Positions 20,333 through 35,200 of a DNA stretch of 64,000 nucleotides are shown here, one piece after another. The translations under genes were made by a program, and so were the position numbers. The number at the start of each line of letters is the position of its first letter. Position 1 is the stretch's first letter. Below the pieces are notes generated by a model. It was not told where the DNA came from and ran no database searches. It saw nothing but the letters and a program-made list of their open reading frames with translations. The DNA is from Cryptomeria japonica (Eukaryota > Streptophyta > Pinopsida > Cupressales > Cupressaceae): positions 545,090,370 through 545,154,369 of the forward strand of contig NC_081412.1 of assembly GCF_030272615.1 (NCBI RefSeq), in the 5' to 3' direction.

Positions 20333-23300
20333 ATGGCTAGCAGAGCCAATTTTGGGTATGAACTTGTGCTGCAATTCGCTTTTGCTGCTCTTCTTTTATG
20401 TGCTGCTTCCCAGGGAGAAATAAATGATCCGTCAATAAATATAGGTGCTATAATGGCGTTAACTACAACCAGCGGAAAAATAGCGAGGACTGCTATTGAA
20501 TTGGCAGTTGAAGACGTAAACAGAAACACCAGCATTCTGAATGGCACGCTCCTCAACATTCATATCCGAGACTCCAGACAAGATTCACTTACAGGCGTTT
20601 CTGCAGGTAACAACACCTCCTCTACTCGTCAGATTTATATCTATAAATGAAGATGGATGATTATTAGCCCTCGCTCTTTCAGTTCATCCCGTGGGAATGA
20701 ATAAAACAGAATACTAATGGGTTTCATTGAAATGAGCATTGCAGCGTTAGAACTTCTAAGAAAAGGATGTGTGAGCATAATCGGCCCACAAATGTCCGTG
20801 GTGGCGGAGTTCGTGGCGCATTTGGGCGTTGCAGCGCGCGTTCCAGTTGTAACATTTGCTGCAACGAATCCCTCTCTGTCGATGCATCGATACCCTTACT
20901 TCATACGCATGGCGCCCAGTGATACACCACAAATGACAGCAATAGCAAAGCTGATAGACAACTACAGCTGGAGGGATGTGGTGCTTGTGTATGTAGATGA
21001 CGATATGGGGACAGGGAGCATACCCGCCTTAGACGATGCCTTACGAGCTGAGGGCAAAGTTGTTTACAAAGCTGCAGTGCCTCCCCAAGCCGATATCTCC
21101 ACAATGCGAAGGTTCGTCGAGGAAAATCTTATGAGGCAGGAGTCGCGAGTATTCATTGTGCATATGCCTCCTGAATCGGCTCTAACCCTGTTTTCCGAGG
21201 CGAACAAATTAAGAATAATCAGCAGTGAGTATGTATGGATCGTTACCGATGCGATCGCTAGCTTATTGGACTCCTTCAACACTACTTCACTCCAGCTTAT
21301 GAATGGTGTTCTAGGGGTGAAAAGAAGCCTCCCCAAAACCAACCAGCCAAGGCTGAATGAGTTTGCTAAAAGATGGAAACAGCGGTTTAGAGCCCAGAAT
21401 CCTGAAATCCCAAATCTGGAATTAAATGATCGCGGGCTTGCTGCATATGACACAGTATGGGCAATTACTTTTGCAATAGATCATCTGCTGCGTGGGGGAT
21501 TGTTCGATGGTGATTTCTCAGCGGCCTCTAACAAGACAAAAATTTTAAATTTCAGGGTTTTTGAGGGCGGAGAACAACTGCTGAAACAGATCCTTGACAC
21601 AAACTTTATCGGCCTGAGCGGCCCTGTTCGGGTAAGTCCTAAAAGCGGAGAAATCTTGGAGTTTCCATATGATATAATCAATATGGTAGGAAATAGTTAT
21701 AAGGTAATTGGGTCATGGACAGAAGCAAAGGGTTTGCAGATTTCTTCAAAGCAAGTTGTTCACTGGGGCCGTGGATCAACAAAGACGCCACGTGGGTGGG
21801 CGATAACTGCACCAGGAAAGATACATAGAATAGGCGTGCCTTGGGACCGAGGATTTACACAATTCATCAGCGTAAAACCAGTTCATGCCAGCGCAGGTGC
21901 CCGAAATCAGAGTTATGAGATTACAGGCTTCTGCATTGATGTGTTCAAAGCGGTGCTCAAGAGATTGGATTATGCATTGCCCTATGAGTTAATACCTTAT
22001 GGATCTGGCAATGTCACTGCGGACTACTACGATGACCTCGTCTACCAGGTCCATCTCCAGGTCAGTTCACTTCTTAATTTCTTTTCTGCATTGCAAATCT
22101 AGGTATATTTCCATCTGACTGACTGAGATTAAATGTGAAAATTCAACCAGAAATTTGATGCGGTTGTGGGAGATATAACGGTGAATTCAAATAGGAGCAA
22201 GTACGTGGATTTCACACAACCCTACACGGAGACGGGACTGGTAATGGTGGTAGCAATTGCAGACGAGGGATCAAGTGAACCATGGGCTTTCCTCCGTCCA
22301 TTTACTCCGGCCATGTGGATAACAACTGTTGCATTTTTCATATTCACGGGAGCTGTTGTCTGGCTTCTGGAGCACAGACGAAATAGACAATTCAGGGGGA
22401 CGCCTCGGAAGCAAGTCTTGACATTCATCTGGTACTTCTCATGCCCACTCTCCCCATGTTCCTGTTTACAACGTGATTTAGATGTTTGGCTTTAATGATT
22501 TTAACTCTTAATTAAAACTTACACGCCTTCACTAAAAGATGTTTTGTCTGCAAACGCATTAGTTCTGCTTAGACTTCGATTTTGACACCGAATAATATGC
22601 CCTTTTTTAATGGATTCAGCTGGGTCTTTTACATTAATGAATTATTTTCAGACACGCTATACGGAATGAACGTGCTTGATGTTTAAGTTATAGAATATCA
22701 GGCTTCCATGGGTCACATCATCCGTTTTGGCAAGCACTACGATCAAATATGATTTGACCTGTCAACAGCTTGGGCCTACAAATGACAATTTCATTCCTAT
22801 TAATTTAATCCTCCTCGCCAAACAGTGGCCTGATCATTTATTTTAATTGTCACACAAAGAAAAGTATTCGTGACACTACAATAAATAAATAAAAATTATT
22901 CATGACTGATTAGTCAAATTTTACTTGACATGGTAGAGAGCCACTCCAGTAGACCTAGAATTTCACTTTATCTTTCTCGCTAAATTCCAACAACAGCTCA
23001 ATCTTTGAGAGATTTATATGGCTGTAAACAGATGTTTCATCGGATACTCTTGCACTTTACCTGCCTAGTACTATTGTTAGGGCAGACATGGCCTAGGCTG
23101 TCAATTATTTAGCAGGATATATAAGGGAGCCGCAGATATTCTAGCTCCAAAACAGATCTGTCGTACAGCGTGTTAGTGACAGGTTAGTCAATCACAATCG
23201 TTAACTGTAAAATCGACGGTGTAAAACACGCAACTAACAAGTCATTCCATACTATCTTTTTGGAGCCAGAATAGATGTGTCCATATAAGGGTACATTTTT

Positions 23301-26263
23301 TGGTGTACTTTTTTTTTAATATAATTTGTTAAATAGTTGGTTAGATTGTCACTTTCGTTTTTATAAAATCTTCAACAAAATTTTATGTACTTGTATGTCA
23401 ACACCGTTGTTTTATGATCTTTTATAGAAGTGTTGTCTTTTGGATTAGTCTATTGCTATAGCTCAATCTTTTCCTCTCAGCTTTGATCTTTTAAAAATAT
23501 TTAGCTATAAAAAATATAATACAATAGAATAGAAGAGTTTCAATGTCTATAAAGTCAAAGATAGTCTATGAGATAATAGACCTCATCATTCTAGCTTTTA
23601 GGTTTGGTGAATGACTGCTAAGAAGCTTGATGATGAACTCTTTTGTTTTCTCAATCTTAATATCTTCGAACAAATCTTGTAGCAAAGTGCTCGCTACATA
23701 CTTGGCCCCAGATATTGTAGTTGCTTTGCACTCTAGAAAAAATATGTTCGTCAAATTCAAATATCCTTATTATGCAAAAGTTACAAACTCTTTCCATTAC
23801 TTTGTTACCCTCCCTTTGTTGCCTTCTTGTTGGGCTATGATTTTCATGGCATGAAATTGGTAGTGAAGCCTCACCATTTTGTTAACTATATCTATTTGCC
23901 CTCACTCTTTGCTACTCTTACTTTATCTTTGTCACCTTCGAATCTCTTCTTGAATTGGTGTTAGGTCCTCATCTAGGAAGAAATGTGATCATTTTAAAAA
24001 GATATTTAGTACCAATGCAATTCAGATACCTAAAATGCATCAATCTATCTATATTAGATGAGAATCAACTTTGTCATCCAAAAACCAATTTATTTGGTCA
24101 TCCAATAAACATTAGAGAGAATATAAACGTTTTAAATATATTGTATTATATAATATCTTGAGAGTTTTAATGTATAATTTATTTAGGAAAATGGTGATTC
24201 TCTTTACAGTTGAGAACCTAGCACAACATACAAAAATGGGAGAAAATATTGTTGGAAAAGAATTAGCTATAAAAAAGATAATTTAGATATTTAAATATTT
24301 CTATTTAGTCTTCAAATTACCTTATATTATTATTAAATAGAATTCAATTTAAATTCAAATTTCAATTTCGACAAATATTATTTTTTTTTAATAAATGAAA
24401 AATAAAATAATGAAAAAATGACATTAAAAAAAGGTGCAGTCAATAGAATACAAAGAAAGAAACAACCATATACTTGATCATTTTTTTGCATTTTATTTAA
24501 ATAAAATGCTTTCATCCACAACAAACCTAAACTTCTTCATCATCTATTTACATAGACTTTTAGTTGATAACTTCCAAACGTGAATTTTGCGTCCCCTTTT
24601 CCTCGATCTCAGTGCTTTCAAAAGTCTCGAGTTCGAACCACGGAACGCGAGTTAGTCAACATCGCCTGCACGATCCGTCAAACTCACGTGCCAATATTTT
24701 TGTAGAGTTTGTTGACAGTTCTTCTCTTGGAAACCGTGTTTTCAGTCGACGAAGAAGAAGAATTAAAAGTGGAGAGGGTTTTGTGTCGGGAAGTCTACGC
24801 CATCGAAGAATTTGAAGGCTTCTTTTTCATTTTTCCAAAAAAAAATTGAAAGTTGTTTTACAAAAAAAAAATTCTATTTGTTGGGGTTTTAGAATGGGTT
24901 CCTTCTTTTTTTGGATTAAGGTTATTTCGTGTGTTTTTAAAAATAAAATTAGGTATTCCATAGACTCTCAGCTGTCCCAGTGAAATTTTTTAAGAAGCTC
25001 CCTTCATAACTCGGCCTAATTAAAAATTCATCAATCTAAATTTTTTTATCTGGGTAGTCCACAACTTCCATTCCAAAAATATTTCTTTTATCTTTAAGAT
25101 TTCACTACAAGTATCTATGTTTTTATGCTAGAAAATTGTCAAGCCTCTCTTTACAACGTACGAGGCAGCAACCAGCAGATTTTTCTGATTGAATTACTTG
25201 ATCTGTACTATGCAGGTTTTCCTTTTCCACGCTCTTCACTACTCAAAGTAACAGCATTCTCTACCTTTCTCCCTTTCCGCATTTTTATTACAGATAGTCC
25301 AATTTACGCTTCCAAAATCTAAAACAAATATTGTGGATTTTGCAGCGGAGAAGATTGTAAGCAGTCTGGGTAGAGCAGTGGTCATAATTTGGCTCTTTGT
25401 AGTTTTGGTGTTAGTATCTAGTTACACAGCCAGCCTGTCGTCGATGCTTACAGTCAGACAAATTGTACCAAAGATCGAAAGCATTGATACTCTCATCACC
25501 CAGAATTTGCCAATCGGGTACCGCCAGGGAACTTTCATAGCCAATTATTTGGAACATCAGCTCTATGTCAACAAAAGCTTGCTTCGCCCATACACATCTG
25601 TACAAGAGTACGCCATTGCACTGGAGGAGGGAACCAATAATGGAGGGGCGGGCGCCATATTTGACGAGGAAACAGTTGCCCAAAACTTATTTCTGTCAAC
25701 GAGATGCAATGCCTTTTCCAAAGTTGGTCCCACCTACAGAACAGGAGGCTACGGATTCGTATGTCTCTAAACTTGTTACCTCTAAATCTTATAAGATTCA
25801 TCTGATTCACAAATCGTATGATTGATTCAAATTGTGACTACAGGTGTTTCCAAAGGGATCTCCACTGGTTTCAGACATTTCCAAGGCTATATTAAATCTT
25901 TCAGAAAGCACAGACATGCGGCAAATTCGGAAGAGGTGGTTCAATTCAAGTGAAAGCAAATGCGATGCAGAGTCTGGTGCAGTGGAATCAACCAGATTGA
26001 GCTTCGACAACTTTTGGGTTTTATTTTTGCTGACAGGTGGTGTCTCATTTCTCACACTGCTTTATTATTTGTGTCGCCTGCTTTACCGATTTGTGTACAG
26101 ATATGAGAATTCATGTCCTCATGATAAATCCATCTCCACTCGACTGCGAACGTTTGTCAGTTTCGCAGACCAGAAGGACATCCCACCACCAAAAAGAAAG
26201 AGATGTGAGACTGTCGTTTGGTCATATGGAACCAATGGAGGATCTGATGATCGACGAGTTTAA
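20333..26263 (+). CDS. GLR: Glutamate receptor-like channel (plant GLR), six exons, intact
   Basis: Plant GLRs are amino-acid-gated, calcium-permeable channels of the plasma membrane and endomembranes. Exons: 20333-20606, 20745-22060, 22151-22431, 25216-25247, 25346-25758, 25844-26263. All junctions are GT-AG with matching phase and give 911 residues, a normal length. A signal peptide (residues ~1-28) precedes the amino-terminal ligand-binding-like domain (NIGAIMALTT; VSIIGPQMSVVAEF). The S1 domain starts near RIGVPWDRGF and includes the family arginine in VNSNRSKYVDFTQPY. M1 is ~574-604, the pore loop LTFIWFSFSTLF ~618-630, M3 with SSYTASLSSMLTV ~640-670, S2 up to FPKGSPLVSDIS, and M4 ~829-853, followed by a basic cytosolic tail. 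Exon 4 is a 32-bp microexon that completes the pore loop. Intron 1 has a TACTAAT branch-point word. GLR clade is not assigned. Confidence 0.93.
22432..25215 (+). other. GLR intron 3 (2.8 kb)
   Basis: It runs from donor G|GTACTT to acceptor TGCAG|G. It is mostly AT-rich with no gene recognised. A TATA-like GGATATATAAGGGAG lies at about 23113. A CpG-richer pocket at about 24590-24810 with an 83-codon open frame has no recognisable motif. Confidence 0.8.
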
Positions 26264-26403
26264 ACAGCAGCTTATGAGTAGTTTGTAATCTGCATACAGA
26301 TCTCGGCTAATTCGGGTTTTAGACAAGAGATTCTAAAAGTTGTTTTATCATTAGTTTGTAATCTTAAATGCAGATTTACAATGACTCTTTATAATGACTA
26401 TAA

Positions 26404-26409
26404 AATAAA
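26404..26409 (+). terminator. Probable GLR poly(A) signal
   Basis: AATAAA lies 141 bp after the GLR stop codon. Plant signals are loose, so this is the best candidate and not a proof. Confidence 0.45.
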
Positions 26410-28244
26410 CTAGTTCAGCAAACTAGTTCAGCACTCAAGGAAAAATTATAATAAAACAAAACGTTGTTAAAAAAATGAATCTATATCTCTCTTTTAAAAT
26501 ATGATATGGAATAGTAATTATAATTAAAGAAAGTAAATATCTAATTATATTTAAAATTGTGAAGTTGATAGGTTACTTACAATCATATGAAAAATATATG
26601 CAACGTTCTAAGAGCCGTCTCATACAAGTTTTTTAATTTATAATAAAATTGATGTTGAAAAATCTATTTACTCATATTTTCCAATAAAATAAATCACAAG
26701 AGATCGTTCTATCAATAGAATGTGTGTTAAAGGAAGAGAAAATTATAGAGGCATAAGTTATTTGGATTGTAGAAATGTATGATGTAGGTATTACTAATTC
26801 CTTGAGCACTATGAGTTTGATTATAGGAAGAAGAAATCCAACTTAATAAATCAAGGGTCAATTATACTAAAGATTCTTTTGAAAACCTAGAACAATCCAC
26901 ATTCTTTATATGTAACATAGCAAAAAAATTATCATAAGGATGTGTCGTTCCTTTAATGCAGCCGCTCAGAATATATGATAGATATTACTAGTGCCTTTGT
27001 CAACTTACATGAATATATAAGAAACAAAGTGAATTTTAGTGATAATATAGAGTTTGATGTGATGGAAAAATGTTCCCTTACATATAGAACATATAGCATA
27101 TGCCAAAATTACTACATAATCTTATGAGTGTTGGTTGGATCAAAATAATAAAATTTTAAGTTGTGTTTAAACATATTTATTGCAAAATTGTTGATAAAGT
27201 AGATAATTATCATATTGTAGCAATGGCATCAATAAAAGGGAATGATTCCTTTCATTTGACATTATTTTCTCACAAAATTTTATACCCTCAAACTAACCAT
27301 GATGGCTATGACTCAAGTGCTATGGAAATTGAGCTTTTCAATGATTAAGCTTTCTTCACAAGAATCAAATGATAAACATATTTTTGAATACTAGTACTAA
27401 AATAAATAATAAATAAAATAAAAATGTATTGTTAGAAATTAATCTTAAAATAAAATCAGTTTTAAATGCTAGATTATAAGATTGAACTTTGACCAGAAAT
27501 TGAATATAGTTACACTCAAAATTTGAAGATGCAACAACAACAAAAGTTGTAGCGCTTCAAATCTACTTTCTATTTACTATTTTTTTTTAATGGTGGAGAT
27601 GAAAGGTTTCAAAAAGGGGGGTCACACAAAGTGCTCCTATTTGTATCAAAAAAATATAACATAGTGTTTGTTGTGGACCCCCTAAAATTTTAATAATTTT
27701 TTAGAATTTCAAAAATCACTTCGGTGAGACATTAGCTAATTTCATAGAGTTTAAGCTCGATTTTTAGGCTAATTTGTTAATGAATATATGATTTTTTACA
27801 AAAAAAATTAAGTAGACACATCCTAAAGATAGAAATTTCAACATACTCCCCCCAAATTTTTTTGAAAAACTAATCAAAAATTAAAAAAATAATGTGTAAA
27901 ATGGAGTCTAGTTTCTAAAATTGTAATTTATTTTAAAATTCAATGAATGAGTAAAATCTATACCCAAAAATGACATGTTCATTTTTGGTCCAAAAAAAGT
28001 TAAAGGGGAAAACTTTAACATAATCAAAATGTGAAAAAAAATCTATGGTTAGATAACTAAGAGAGAGTTTAACATCATTGTAGTATTTTTAAAAATATGC
28101 ATTGAAACACGTGCAAACCTAATGGATAGAATGGCCCAAAATATGTCAAAAATTTTTACCTTCTCAAAAAAACATATATGTGGCATGAAATGGTCATCTA
28201 ACCCTTTGAATTAGATGCCCAAGGAAAATTTCAAACCAAAGGAA
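26410..28244. other. AT-rich region, no gene recognised
   Basis: No coding motif or repeat partner was found. Several A-rich and T-rich runs occur between about 27590 and 28030. Confidence 0.5.
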
Positions 28245-28610
28245 TGAATTTTTTCAATGCAGTTAATTTGGCGAGCGCCAAATTTTGTTCTCACCAAATT
28301 GGCATGCACCAAATCAAAAATGCATTATCATTTTCTACCAAAGGCAAAAATTCATTTACATTTGGTGAGCACCGAATTTGGCACCATCCAAATACAAATA
28401 CATTTTTAGAATGCTAGAGAAAAATATAGGAATGCATTTTTATTGTCTTTTTTCTTTCTTATACTTTGAGTTATATTTCATGTATATATTGGCAGGATGT
28501 TTGTGAGTAATTTAAGATTTCAATAGTTTATAATATAGATTCTAGGTTTTAGAAGATCTTATGAATTCTCATACTTTGTTAAATTTTAGTATTCAACAAG
28601 CTTCTATCAA
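28245..28610. repeat. Left terminal part of a large inverted repeat structure
   Basis: It is homologous in inverted orientation to 43031-43560. Shared landmarks in order are TTTGGCGAGCGCCAAATTT-type words, TTTTTAGAATGCTAGAG, ATTTCATGTATATATTGGCA with GGATGTTTG, ATTCTAGGTTTTAGAAGATC, then CACTCTCTTTATCTC, which leads into the pyrimidine-rich array. Confidence 0.85.
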
Positions 28611-29130
28611 CATTCTCTCACTCTCTTTATCTCGCCTAAACTATAGACCTACCTCTCTCTACCACTCTTTCGTTGTCCCCTTTCTACCTCTCTCTACCTG
28701 ACCTTCCCTTCTTACCCCCATCTCTATCCTTGTTTCCCACCCTCTCTATTCTTCTCTCCCTATTTTATTATTTCTCTCCCCTCTCCATTCTCTTAATCAC
28801 TACCTCTCCCTCCCACCCTCTCTCCCCCCATCCCTAGGTCTCTACCCCCCCCCTCTATATATACATCTCCACCTCTCCCTCCCTATCTCATTATCCACCT
28901 CTCTCCCCCTCTATCTCTCACCTTATGTCTCTCACCCCTCTCTCACTAAGATCTAGGTCTCTCACATCTATATATCTCCCCTCTCTATATCTTTCCCACC
29001 CTCTCCACCTCTCTCCTTGCCTCCTTACCCCTCTTTCTCTCTTTGTGAACTTAAATCTCTCACTTTATTCTCTCTCTCCCCCTTCCCTCTCTACCTATCC
29101 CCTCTCTAAGTCTCAGTCACTCCATGTCTA
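28611..29130. repeat. Pyrimidine-rich array, outer block
   Basis: The plus strand is almost purely C and T with CTCTCTAGGTCTCTCCC-like words. It is continuous with the later CT-rich blocks once the inserted LTR elements are set aside. Open frames here are low-complexity Ser/Leu/Pro runs and are not genes. Confidence 0.85.
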
Positions 29131-30583
29131 TGATGGTATGATGAATCAATAAGGATTCAGTCAACTACTGAGAGGAGGGGTTGAATCAATAGATAGAAAA
29201 CTGACATAAAATTTTCACCAAACAAAAACAACCTCTCAAGACAAACTCAGAACTAACTGGTTCAAACAATGAACTACAAATTGCAATATCATTGTCAAGT
29301 ATATTGGTTGACTGTCATATTAGAATAATAGCAAAACAACTCTGAAACTCTCAAAACCTTTTAATCACAACATCCAAATACTTTATTGACAATATTAAAA
29401 GCACATTTCAGATTGTTGTCGGTCATCTTATCATATCTAAGTGGATTTAGCAGTTAAGAAAATTAACCATAACAAACATAACCACAAAAACATTCACCAC
29501 TTGACACAATGATTTTGACGTGGAAACCCAAATGGGAAAAATCACAGTGGGGATGAATACCCACAGGTATTTTCAACTCTTCTAAAGTTCTCCCTGTTAG
29601 GAGCCAAGCCTGTTAAAGCTTTATAATAAGTCTTGTTAAGAACTGATTATGTTAGGGACCACCCAGTTAAGGGATTGACTATAATGCCCTATTAGAAGCA
29701 ATACCCTGTTAGGAGTAACCTCGATAGAGGATTTGAAATCTAATCTAATGGATCACCTGGTTAGAGGATTTAGATAACACTAAGCTTGTTAGAGCTTACC
29801 CGGTTAAGGTATTTGACTGTTGTAATTGTTAGAGAACAACAGGGATTTGTTGATCTAGTGAATAGCACTACTCTTCTTGATCAAATCCTTTCCATGCTCC
29901 TATCTGCCTTTACACATACTGCAAATACATCTCCTAGTTCAGAAACCAATCACTCTTACATTCAACCAAAATTGCCAACACTACAACAAAACAACTCATC
30001 AACCTTATAAGATAAACAATAGGTCGGTAACACATCACAAACCTAAGATCTCATAGAGATTACAAAGAAATCAGTTCGAGTATGATTGTTGGATTACATA
30101 GCAATAATTGCAAATCATTCAAGATAACCTCGACCGCTCCTTGATCACCGCTTCATCGATCTCTGTAACTCGTCACACGGTTTCCATTACATGTAATGAA
30201 CTTTCTCATTCCCAAGATAAAACTGTTATCTCTACGTGCCAAAAACAATTGGAAACTCTTTTCATACAACATGCATATGTAACATAATCATTACCGCTTA
30301 TCATTTGATCATAAACTAATACAACCGATTCACCAAGCTCCATCCGTTAGGGTTTGGCACATTAACAAGTAGGGTTTACCAGTTGATCTCACTTTTTCTC
30401 TAGTAATACCAGTTTCCTTCACAAGCTCACTTACTGGCTGCAAAACAACATTATTACAACATCATTACCGGTTATAATTGACATCAATGAATTATTATAT
30501 TATTACAACATCATTACCAGTTATAATTGACATCAATGACAACATAATAGTTCATCAATGCAATCTTCAGGCAAATGCCAACA
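29131..30583 (-). mobile_element. Solo LTR inserted in the CT-rich array
   Basis: About 1.45 kb of non-CT sequence begins TGATGG and ends GCCAACA, bordered by GTCTA (29126-29130) and CTCTA (30584-30588), a 4-of-5 match as target duplication. It contains GACGTGGAAACCCAAATGGG, like the LTRs of the neighbouring copia element, and the opening CTGAGAGGAGGGGTTGAATC resembles theirs too, so it is a related family. A 48-bp tandem duplication lies near 30448-30540. No internal domain remains. The strand is inferred from that resemblance. Confidence 0.65.
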
Positions 30584-31294
<711 letters not shown>

Positions 31295-32284
31295 TGTTGA
31301 ATATATAGGCAACTGAGAGGGGGGGTGAATCAGTTGACAACTTAAACAATTTCTTCAATGCTTTCACACATTCAGAATAATCAACAAAATTAATTAAAGC
31401 AAATATAACATGAAAACACATACACACAACACATCACACAATAAACACTAGATATGACGTGGAAAACCCAAGAAGGGAAAAATCACTAAGAATGTTAGTT
31501 TTCAATATATAACGTCAGTTAAGGTGACATCGGTTAAGGTGATTTTTACAAAAGGTTGCTCACCACCAAAATGTTCACTACCTAGAAAAAGGCTCACTGC
31601 CGAAGAAAGAAAGAAAGAAAGAAAGAAGGGTGATCCACCACTATAACACAATTTGCAATATTGAAACGCTTCCAGTTCCTCAACACCAACACACTTCATA
31701 ACATCCTCAACAATTAGATCTTCCCTTATCAAACTCTCATTTCTTCAATAGTAATGTCATATACTTTGTCACGCTAACTCATTCAGATTATCCTCATATA
31801 TATATATATAATATCTCTAGGAAACATAATCTTCTAAGTGGGCCAAGACAGAGATCCAAGATAGGTAAAACACTAAACATTCCAGTGGTGGGAAGAATGA
31901 GAAGTAGACCATACCACAACACACATTGAATCAGTCATATCAACATGTTACATCCATTACAAATTTCAGACCCAAATCATGACTTACACGCTACACCAAT
32001 GTCGATACCTATCCTCAAATTTTGGACCTAATCCGGACCCAAAGATCATTGCCCAATACAAAAAAATAAGAATGGAACCAAGATACTCATGAATACAAAT
32101 GATCAACACCATATCCAAATATGGATCACAATCAACTCAATCAATCCATGTTGAATATCAATTAAAACACATCTTCCGGAGCACCAAATATTTTGAGAAC
32201 ATATCTACTGAATTACCAACACCAAAACCAAGTGTTGACAGATCAATGACAACCAACAAAATCATCAACATTGCATTTGCAACA
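31295..32284 (-). repeat. 3' LTR of the old copia element
   Basis: 990 bp, TGTTGA...GCAACA on the plus strand. It contains ACGTGGAAAACCCAAGAAGG and CTGAGAGGGGGGGTGAATCA, both repeated in the partner LTR. Confidence 0.88.
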
Positions 32285-35200
32285 GTCTCCCCCTTTGTCA
32301 TTGATGGCAACATCCACCAACAACAGACACGTAACTCTCTATGCATCATCTAATCAACAACTTTGCACATCTTTGCATCTTCTCCCCCTTTGACATCAAG
32401 GAAAAATGTGAGAATCACTCCCCCTATGAAACTCATTCCTTCTGCCCCTAAGAGCAAGCACCCAAACATTAGTCCAGATAAGAATATTCAAGTATCTTTA
32501 CACAACGCCTTCGTGAAGATATATGTAATTTGATCTTTTGTAGATATATACTCAAGCTTTACTTCATTATCCAACACCTTTTCCCTCAAGAAGTGATACC
32601 GAATAGATATATGCTTTTTTTGTAATACTATATCAGATTCTTGAAAAATTTATTGCACTAGTGTTATCACACATAATTGGAATGGGTTCATTGAATGTTA
32701 CACCAATATCCTTCAAAGTTTGCTTCATCCATAGAATTTGTGTTCAACATGAAGATTGTACAATATATTTTTCTTCAGATGTAGATAAAGAGACAGAATC
32801 CTACTTCTTACTTGACCAAGCAACCAACTAGGAGCCAAGAAAGATTGCTCCACCACTTGTACTTTTCCTGTCACCAACAATTCTGGCCCAAGTTGCATCA
32901 GTATAAGTTGTCAGAGTGAAATCTAAATTTCTAGGATACCACAAACCAAACTCTTTTATTCCTTTTAGATATCTGAAAATTCTTTTTGTTGTCACAACAC
33001 ATGACTCTTTCGGTTCTTGGTGAAATCTAGTTATCAAACAAACTACATACATGATATCCAATCCGATAGCAGCCAAATATAACAATCCTCCAATAATTGA
33101 TTTGTATTGACTTGCATCTGCTTTAGGGGACATCATATTGTCAACTTGTATCCGGTAGTCATAGGTGTACACACCGGTTTGGAGTTCCCCAACCCAAACT
33201 TCTTCAATAATTCCTTAATATATTTACACTAGGAAGTGAAAATTCCTTTTTCATTTTGATTTAGTTGCAAACCAAGAAAGAAATTTAACTCACCAATCAT
33301 TGACATCTCAAATTCCTTTTGCATCTCATTAGCAAACTTTCTGCACATGCCTTGATTTCCTCCAAATATTATGTCATTAACATAAACTACAACAATTAAG
33401 GTTTTACTTGAATTGGTTTTGAAATATAAATTGTTGTCAGTTGATCCCTTTTGAAAAACCTTGATTAATCAAATACTTATCTAGTCTTCCATACGAATCT
33501 CTAGGAGCTTGTTCCAATCCATACAGGGTCTTCTTCAATCTACAAAGAATGTTCGAATCATCTTTCTGCTTAAATCCTTGTGGACGTTCAATGTAGACTT
33601 CTTTCAGTTCTCCATTCAAAAATGTTGATTTCACATCCATCTGATAAACTTTGAAATCCTTAAAGGATGCAAAATTAAGAAACATCTTGATTGCCTCCAT
33701 CTGAGCAATAAGTATGTATGTCTCCTCGAAGTCAATACCTTCAACCTGTGTATAACCTTTGCAAACCAACCTTGCTTTATTTCTCACAACTTTTCCATCT
33801 TCATCCAGCTTATTCCAGAATACCCATTTTGTTCCAATTACATTCTTATCTGTCGGTCTATGAACTTATTCCCATGTCTGATTTTCTCAATCTGATCTAG
33901 CTCTTCTTTCATTACCTTTATAAAATTATGATCATCGCATGCTTCTTCTACAGTTTTCAGTTCAATTTCTGATAGTAAACATAACAAAACTTGTTCAAGT
34001 GAGCTACTTTTCATCTTGTGATGATTCCTTTATTCTTATCTCCAATAATCTGATTCATTGAATGATTCTTCTGAACATATCTTGGGGTTTTAGATATAGA
34101 TGTCAAAGCTTCCTGAGCTTCTTTTTCTTCTTCACTAGTATTCTCTTCCCTTTTTTTGTCATCTGGTTCATCAAACTCATATCCTACCAATTTGTCAGAC
34201 TCTTTATAAATGTCTTCATCAACCTTCACATTTGCACTTTCAATGATCTTGTTCAGTCTTTTGTTTTAACATCGGTATACCTTGCTCCTTGTAGAATATC
34301 CTAGGAATATGCCTTCATCTACTCTACTGTCAAATTTTCTAAGATTATCTTCATATCTCCAGATATAGCACTTGCTTCTCATTATCTTGAAATATTTCAC
34401 TGATGGATTTCTACCATGTCATAGCTCATATGATGTATTTCCATGTCTTTTCTGGTATAGAATTCTATTAAGAGTGTAGATTGTTGCATGAATTTCTTCT
34501 CTCTAATAGACTTTCAAGAGTTTTGCTCCTTTGATCATTGTTTTAGTTGCTTATAGTTTGGTTCATCCTTTCCACTACACCATTATGTTGTGGTGTCCTA
34601 AGGGCAGACAACTGTATTCTAATACCATGTTTCTCACAAAAATTGTTAAACTCGTCAAGAGTAAACTCTCCTCATCTGTCAAACCTCAAACATTTAATCT
34701 TTCTATCAACTTCAATCTCAACTTTAGCCTTGAATATCTTGAATTTTCCTAATGCTTCTAACTTATCTCTTAAAAATGCAACCCATAACGTTCTAGAATA
34801 ATAATCAATCAACAACATGAAATACTTCTCACCTTGTATACTCCTTTTTTTAGGTAGGACCACATAGGTATGGGTGCATGAAGTCCAATAGTCTAGAGGA
34901 TGAGGGCTCATTTCCTTTGTATGTTCCTTTCATCTGCTTTCCAACTTGACATTCTTTGCAAATGTTGTTATCTGGTTTGGTCAATCTCGGTAAGTCTCTC
35001 ACTACACTTGATGAATTGATCTTTACCAAATTATCAAATTTGATATGACACATCCTTTGATGCTAGAGCCAGCTATCATTGATCTGAGATAACAACCAAT
35101 GCCTTGTAGCTCTTTCTAGAAGATACATGTTTCCACCAATCATTTTCCCTATTGCAATAACAATTCTGAATCATTTCCAGATCTCACAACCATCATCTTG

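Noticed and set aside
20717-20744. ATG at 20717 as start of the GLR protein
   Set aside because: Exon 1 supplies a signal peptide and the start of the domain. The branch point TACTAAT overlaps this ATG and the acceptor follows it, so it is intronic.
23110-23160. Alternative promoter inside GLR intron 3 (TATATAAGGG)
   Set aside because: A TATA-like word alone is not enough in AT-rich DNA.
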